A DNA stretch of 64,000 bases from Sipunculus nudus (Eukaryota > Annelida > Sipuncula > Golfingiida > Sipunculidae). This document shows, one piece after another, positions 57,674 through 64,000 of this stretch (its first letter is position 1; every line of letters starts with the position of its first letter). Location: the NCBI GenBank assembly GCA_026874595.1, contig CM049322.1, forward strand, positions 21,797,400-21,861,399, read 5' to 3'. The position numbers were made by a program, and so were the translations under genes. The notes beneath the pieces are model-generated. The model was not told where the DNA came from. It was given only the letters and a program-made list of their open reading frames with translations, and did no database searches.

Positions 57674-58858
57674 CGAAACCAGACAAATTTCAAATATAGA
57701 AATATTTCTCCGTTACCTATGATATTGATACCAATATAACCTATAAAAAACTAGTCAGGTATATATAACTTTGTGGACATAACATTGAACGTAATAAGAA
57801 TGTTCATGAAATAATTCTTTTTTTTTATGGTGACAGCCTGAGGTTTATCACTTTGGGGATGACAGGATTTGTAGAGTAACATTTTGCATTGAAGTATTAG
57901 TGCCAGTCTTTATAAATAACAAATTTATTTTCAAAATAGCATGAAGAGATTGTTTCTTGCCGTTTTTAAGATTCAACTCCACGATAGCATCCGATATTAG
58001 ATGTTTCAAATAAGAAGTATTTTGCAGTATTTTGCTAAACCAATGGCTCGATTTCATTGTAGTATCACTGCATTAGATGTAATTGTTTGTAAATATATCT
58101 GTAAAATATATTTTTAAATCATGAAATTAAACCTTAAATCGCATGAACGTATCTTGTAATTATATGGTTTTGCTTGACGAAGGAAAGGTGATAATTTACA
58201 AATGATAGATTATTGAATGTTTTAACTAAAAAGGTCATAACAGTCTCTACTCTTTTTACTCTGTGCTCCGCCTTTAGGAATGAGAGTAGGCGTATTACGA
58301 CTAGCCGACAACATGATGCCGACCTAACTAAGCGAAATGTTGCTGTGTAAGGGTTAAAGGGCAGTTTAGGTCGAGGGCCTTTACTCAGTGTAAACAAAAA
58401 CGACTGGACACATAAGAAACGGGAACTTTCATATCAGTGTCCGTTTTACGCGTGTCCTGTGTTTTCTGGAAAAACAAGTGTGTAACAAAGTTATCAACCC
58501 TCATACAGTCCGTTCGTTATATACCGACGTTGCTATTTGACTTTTGATACCGTTCATTGTATTAATAACTCAGCACAACACACTAACACATCCGGGAAGG
58601 GGGGGGGGGGGTCAGAGAACAAAAAAAGAGACCTAAGAACACCACAGACATCTCGTCATGTTTTGTACAGTATAAAAGGTAGTCATAACTACGTTACACT
58701 TGTATCAAGGACACGTCGACAAAATGGCGTCGACCAAGTTAAGTGTTATATCAATAAGACGAGGTCAAAGAGCGTACAAGATCAGAAACCTTTCTTTGAT
58801 ATTAGGCACACAAACTGAAAGCCTGGAGAGAAATAAAAAGATTCTCTTTTTATCACCT
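57674..58858. other. Downstream of gene C, no gene recognised
   Basis: AT-rich sequence with a G run near 58,600. It likely includes the 3' untranslated region of gene C, but no canonical poly(A) signal was assigned. Confidence 0.4.
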
Positions 58859-58878
58859 TCTCTCTCGACCTCTCTCTG

Positions 58879-58911
<33 letters not shown>

Positions 58912-58973
58912 TTCATATATATTATATATATATATATATATATATTATATAAACATATATGTATTATATTTAC

Positions 58974-59026
<53 letters not shown>
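58859..59026. repeat. (CT)n and (AT)n compound microsatellite
   Basis: A CT-rich run at about 58,859-58,912 followed by interrupted AT runs. Confidence 0.9.
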
Positions 59027-59031
<5 letters not shown>

Positions 59032-59404
59032 TGATTGATGTGTAGACAAGAGTACTTTAAACACCTCCAGGTGACCATTAACCCAATACTCACAATCAAG
59101 GATGGGCTTGTGACTGCAAACTGAGTACTAGATCAGATATACCATATATATATAGTAAATTGGCACTTCGCCTTGCGGGAATTATACTATGACGACCTCT
59201 CTCTTCGACCAAATATATTATTTAACAATGACTCATTATTACCATTACGCATGAATTAACAATCACGGGAATAATATCAGCTATTCGTATGCAATGTTCC
59301 TGTAACTCTATCCTGTTAACAATATCATTAATTTACTATTTGTCAAATTACTCAGTATTTAAATATAATCATTGTTTATTAGAATAAGCCATGCTTTAAC
59401 GCAG

Positions 59405-59840
59405 TGACGTCAATTTATCTTCAGGGGTGGGGTGGGGGGGGGGCTCGCAGGGTGGGGAGATGACTCGCAAGGGTGGGGAGATGACAGGCGTAGGAGGGTT
59501 ATCAAAACCGGGATAAAACAGAATATATATATTTATATATACATCATATATGTATATAAACCTTTTATTGTCTGTGTGACACATATAAAATAGAAATCAA
59601 TTAAGTATGAGGTTTTAAAATATAAGCTTTATATGTTAATTCTAAACCATTTAGATATAAATATTTCATAGTAAACTCAAAAATGCAACCAAAGTCTATA
59701 ATTATATTTATTTTTATATTTCATTTGATATATAAATATCATTCTCTGAATAGTTGAGGGGGATAACATTGACCATTGCAGCCAAAAAGGGGAGGGATTT
59801 ATACCCCCCCCCCCTCTATATCCACGCTCCTGCCATTAAC
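59405..59840 (+). repeat. Dispersed G/C-tract repeat, copy 2
   Basis: Same ordered words as 1,613-2,085: GTCAATTTATCTTC, GATGACTCGCAAGG, TTTCATAGTAAACT, GAATAGTTGAGGGGG, AACATTGACCATTG, then a C run. No coding capacity. Confidence 0.7.
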
Positions 59841-59858
59841 GTATGGAAATGGTAATAT

Positions 59859-60766
59859 TGTTACATGTATCTGTTTTTTATGCGCGGGATGTTACATAAC
59901 TTGGCATGTGCTAGGCATTCTGATTCGTGTTAACCGCAGATCCTTATCGCTGCTGTGGGAGCCGCACTTGCCGAACTCTCTCAGAGTGTAAACACAGCGC
60001 TCACTGTAGTCTAAAGTTTTCGGGTTTGTTCAGGCGCTGTGGGCGCACTTGTATTGTTTTGCTGAGACACAGCGTTCTTTGTGTTCTAGATAGTTCGGGT
60101 TTGTTCAGGCGCTGTGGGCGCACGTGTATTGTTGTGTTTGTAATGTTCACGAAGATCAAAGTTTCTTGGCTCCTGGTGAAAAATCTTTAAATAGGGCTGT
60201 GTTTAGAGTCGCCAGAGAGAAAAATTCAAGCGTACACAGAAGAGTGTGACTCTCTGGTCAGTTTTGGGACCTTTCCTATAATTGCAGAACTTGTAGATAT
60301 TCTTCTTACTTTGTAACAGATTTTATACGGATTGTCGTCAGTTTGCCTTTGGGATTACCACCAGAACCTCACTTTTGGATTACAACAGAATGTTTTCGCG
60401 ATTAAATCGGACTATTCTCTGAGAAAATTTACATGAACTGTTCATCTAGAATATTTTAGTTAAAGGAGTCTTTTTTAGCCGTGACAGTGGTGGTATCCAG
60501 AAAAGTCTAGGATCCGGACACTCTGGTACTGTACATTTTATTGTTGTTATACTGTGTAATTGTTTTGACTTAGTGTATTGTAATGTTAGGATTGTTCTAA
60601 GATTAAGTTATAATTATTTGTTAACAAAAAAGAACACTGACTTTTTTATTCATTCCCTCAGACATTTCACGCTAGCTAGTGTTGCGGAATTTGATTTTTT
60701 TTATCTCCATAACAAAATTTGTGCTCGTCACGATTGCGTGATCTGTTGTTATTAGGTTCAGTATCA
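59859..60766 (+). mobile_element. Solo LTR of the Gmr1-like Ty3/Gypsy family
   Basis: Begins TGTTACAT and ends GTATCA. It matches the 36,970 LTR most clearly in its second half (GTGACAGTGGTGGTATCCAG, TGTTAACAAAAAA, ACATTTCACGCTAGCTAGTG). The flanking ATAT on both sides (59,855-59,858 and 60,767-60,770) is a plausible 4-bp target duplication, although it is low in complexity. No internal region remains, so it arose by LTR recombination. Confidence 0.75.
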
Positions 60767-61715
60767 ATATATAAAATATTTATACGTTATACCTAAATTT
60801 ATCAAAGGCAACCACTTGTAATTTAAAAATACAAATTTGCAAAACCGATTGAAAAGCAAGAAAAGAGAACCTGTTCTCTCTGGTTATGCCAGAGATACGA
60901 TGAATTTATCAACAACGTGAAAAAAAAGAAAACATGGAATATTTAGTTTTTCATTTTACGAATAGCTTTATATCATGTCTCCTGGGCATTCCGAATGGAT
61001 AGGTACATATATGACAAGCGCTTAGATCCAACCAATTTATATAATATAGATATACCTGATAAGGGGCGGGCCATTTGATACCCAGGATGTCATCAACATG
61101 TCACGTATACATGTCTTAAATATTAGTTTATTTCTCTCAAGTAAAGCAACCTTCACTAGTGACACAGTTCTATCCTCTATTATATGCAAAACCTTTAATC
61201 TAAATGAATTCCAACAGATAGAATTAACAAATGTGGAAAGTGCAATTGAAATAAACAGAGGTAGCAAAATCCTCTTGATGCATAAAAGTGGACTCTGCAG
61301 ATTTCGACTGTAGTATTACGTGCTGTAAACAAAGATCAGAAAGTTTTTAAACTTGTTCTTATATTTTTAAATCAACGTAATTGTCTAACAAGTGGTGCAA
61401 TAATCTTACTTTAAATAGGAGATTAAAAGGTTGACATTAAATGTTTTATCTGGACAAATAAACACTTCAGAAACGCAATATCTTGTCAGAATACGATGCG
61501 TTTGGTACCTGTTGTTGTGTTTGCTGCCTGGCTTTACATTAGTACCAATTCTTGCTATTAGTAAAAATATGAACAATGATATCTGGAATATGACCACTTT
61601 AATATTTAAACATATTAGGTAAACAGCAGTGCACATAGAATCGGTTTGTGAAATCTTGGGAGGAATAAAACGTCTGCACTGTGTGTATTATATGTGACAT
61701 TCAAAATGCCTTTTT
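60767..61715. other. No feature recognised
   Basis: AT-rich sequence. Short open frames on both strands near 61,040-61,640 have no domain or splice context. Confidence 0.4.
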
Positions 61716-62935
61716 AGCTCGGCTGACTGTAAGTCATCTGAGCTATAGTGATCACTCTTTGTCCGTCTGTCTGTCTGTCTATCCGTCTGTCCATCTGTCC
61801 GTCCGTCCGTCTGTCCGTTGACCAGGCATAAATCGTAACCGTTGGACCTAGAATCTTGTAACTTGACAGTCTGAGAAATCCAGGAAATATCTCCTTGGAA
61901 ACCAGAAATAAGGTCTCTGTTACCCATATCCTATGGGGCCCCAAAGTATCCCCCAGAATAGTAAAAATTGTCATACAAAAACTTCAGTATCTCATTAACT
62001 ACATCACTGATGATCATACATATTGATCATGAGATGTTTCAGTTTCAGTTTCTGCAGACTGGTGGCGTCACCTGTATTTTGTCGATTTTTTACGAATTGT
62101 TTTTTTTTCTATTTTTTGAGACCTTTAAAAATGTGGTTATCTGTCAACAGAATACAAATCGTAACAACTGCACCTGGAATCTTCATTCTTGTCATGCAAG
62201 GAGGCCCATGAAAAGTGTCTGTGGAAACCTGAAATTAGGTCTCTGTTTCCCATATCCTTCAAGCTATAGGACTCCGAAGTATCCCTTATAAAAATGGACA
62301 ATTTGATACAAAAGCTGAAGTATCTGAACAACTATTGCAGAGATCGCCATGATTCTTTGCATGGAAATTGATTAAGGAGTGCTTCATCAGTTTCTGCAGA
62401 CTGGTGGTGCCACCTATATTTTATTCAATTTATCGAATTTCCCCCTCTATTTTTGAAACCTTTAAGGATGCTGTCATCTGTTAACGTGGCACAAATTGTA
62501 ATAACTGGACCTAGAATCTTCATTCTTGTCATGCAAGGAGGCCCCTGAAAAGTGTCTGTGGAAACCTGAAATTATAGGTCTCTGTTACCGATATCCTTCA
62601 AGCTATAGGACTCCGAAGTATCCCTCAGAATAATGGAAAATTTGATACAAAAGCTGAAGTATCTGAACAACTAATGCAGCGATCACCATGATTCATTGCA
62701 TGAATATTGACCATTAAGTGTTTTTATTAGGTTCTGCAGACTGGTAGAGCCACCCAAATTTTTATGCATTTTTCTCTATTTTTGAGATATATAAATACAA
62801 ACACAGTCTTGGCCTGTTGGTTAATCTGTTTGATGCTTCAGTTGAATGGGTATATACTACTATTCAGATGATAAAATTTCCTTTTGCGAATCTCTTCCCA
62901 GTCAGCTGAGCGTCATGACCCACGGGTTACTTGTT
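61716..62935 (+). mobile_element. Multi-unit repeat family, copy with three units
   Basis: The ends AGCTCGGCTGACTG (61,716) and CAGTCAGCTGAGCG (62,900) are inverted repeats, followed by TCATGACCCACGGG. A GTCC/GTCT-rich stretch comes next, then three tandem units marked by AAATCGTAAC-like words at 61,829, 62,156 and 62,493 (spacing about 327 and 337 bp). Each unit has TTCTGCAGACTGGTG and GGAAACCTGAAAT. No coding potential. Confidence 0.8.
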
Positions 62936-63475
62936 AGTTATTGGAATGACGGAATTAATCCTACGTAAATTATCTGTGTCCCATACTGCTATGGGCATTT
63001 AGTAAAAAAATAAAATTAATCCTGAGATTATTTATCTATTTAAATGAGCTGAAAGAGAACATAGCACGTTTCTACATTTCGTGACGACGTCGGAAATATG
63101 TTAACCGATGAAACATTAATCATTATATTTACATATTTGAGGTCACAAGAGATGTCCCAAGATCTGACTATATTTTATCACGAATCGGTGATGTCCTTTT
63201 GAAAAAAAAATATGTATAATTCATGCCTTTTCTTTTTATATACTCCTTGGAACATAAGAATGCATGGCGACTATATTTGCAAAAAGCCCAAAAAGAAAAG
63301 GCAGAATGATTTTATGTGGTATGTGATCAATATAATCAGCGGTATAAAACAAGTGTTCTAAATAATGTTCATATTTGTAATAAAAACACTGGTAGAAAAA
63401 CAATATACCTCTTGTCTGGGTTCTTATTTAAATGCACATACATAAATATTTTTTATCAAATAATATTCTTATAAA

Positions 63476-63522
<47 letters not shown>

Positions 63523-64000
63523 AAAGAGAGAGAGACAGCAACAAATGGATCTGCGCGAAGTAGCATTGTGAATTAGAAGCAAGCTAATACGATAGGACAT
63601 GAAAACGAAGCGCCGGGGTGTTTTACACATGGGGATTTACACTAAGAAAATGCCAACAACAGGCGTCTGTTCCTCGCTTATCACAGACTAGTTAAAACAA
63701 GCCGACCCAGTAACATACTGCTATGAATGGGGCCATAGTTAAACCTAAAACAGGCAGGAAAAACACTCATGAAGATAAGTAAACAGTTATGCTCTTACTA
63801 GCGTGCCGTGTATGTGTGTTCCGTAGAGTAGATATGACCTCATAATCATATATGATTTCATACATGATTTTTAACTATGTTAAGGAATCAAGATATGATT
63901 TGTTTATCCACAAATTCCACAGTGTGTACAATCTGGTTTCCTCTAAATTATATAATGGGGTTTTATATTCTCTCCTTTATTAAATACAGGATACCTGTTA
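62936..64000. repeat. AT-rich window end with (AT)n at 63,480-63,520
   Basis: Apart from the AT run and the short (GA)n after it, nothing was recognised. Confidence 0.6.

Overview
The window is eukaryotic, AT-rich and dense in repeats, with small phase-1 exons bounded by GT-AG splice sites. It carries PIF/Harbinger and Ty3/Gypsy (Gmr1-like) remnants, a tRNA-derived SINE, TTAGGG-type telomere-like DNA and long (AT)n tracts. Together with the expansion of C-type-lectin-like (CTLD) receptors, this suggests a lophotrochozoan, most likely a bivalve mollusc. That is an inference; no species marker is visible.

Region 1 (1-24,200) holds no gene I can support. It contains two broken Harbinger transposases (559-2,497 and 4,916-5,880, minus strand), each with an ACGT-rich flank upstream. 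It also has a 43-bp tandem array, a foldback element with a CCCTAA (telomere-like) core, palindromic GATATTCG arrays, several other foldback elements, a multi-unit repeat family, a SINE and microsatellites.

Region 2 (24,200-57,700) is a cluster of three related receptor genes, which I reconstructed exon by exon. Gene A (plus, 24,217-36,431) encodes a signal peptide and six CTLDs. No transmembrane exon was found, and an LTR retrotransposon fragment sits where it would be expected. Gene B (minus, 51,729 down to 39,792) encodes a signal peptide, four CTLDs, a Ser/Thr-rich stalk, one transmembrane helix and a short cytoplasmic tail. Gene C (plus, 52,340-57,673) encodes a signal peptide, two CTLDs, a stalk, one transmembrane helix, a cytoplasmic linker and, on one large exon, a complete NACHT NTPase module with a short C-terminal leucine-rich segment. 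Gene C is therefore a predicted single-pass surface receptor with a lectin-like ectodomain joined directly to an NLR-type switch. This is the most unusual item in the window.

Each CTLD is coded by two exons, with the intron just after the WIGL-like motif region. CTLDs alternate between two subtypes (A, then B), and all ectodomain introns are phase 1, so the A+B block is a modular unit that can be duplicated. The cytoplasmic ends differ: gene B ends in a short tail where gene C carries NACHT. Genes B and C are head-to-head, with about 610 bp between their start codons, and could share a promoter. Genes A and B are tail-to-tail. A pair made of a NACHT-bearing and a NACHT-less receptor from one promoter invites comparison with paired immune receptors, but that functional reading is inference.

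Region 3 (57,700-64,000) contains microsatellites, a second copy of a dispersed repeat also found near 1.6 kb, a solo LTR with a 4-bp target duplication, and a three-unit copy of the multi-unit repeat family. No gene is visible there.
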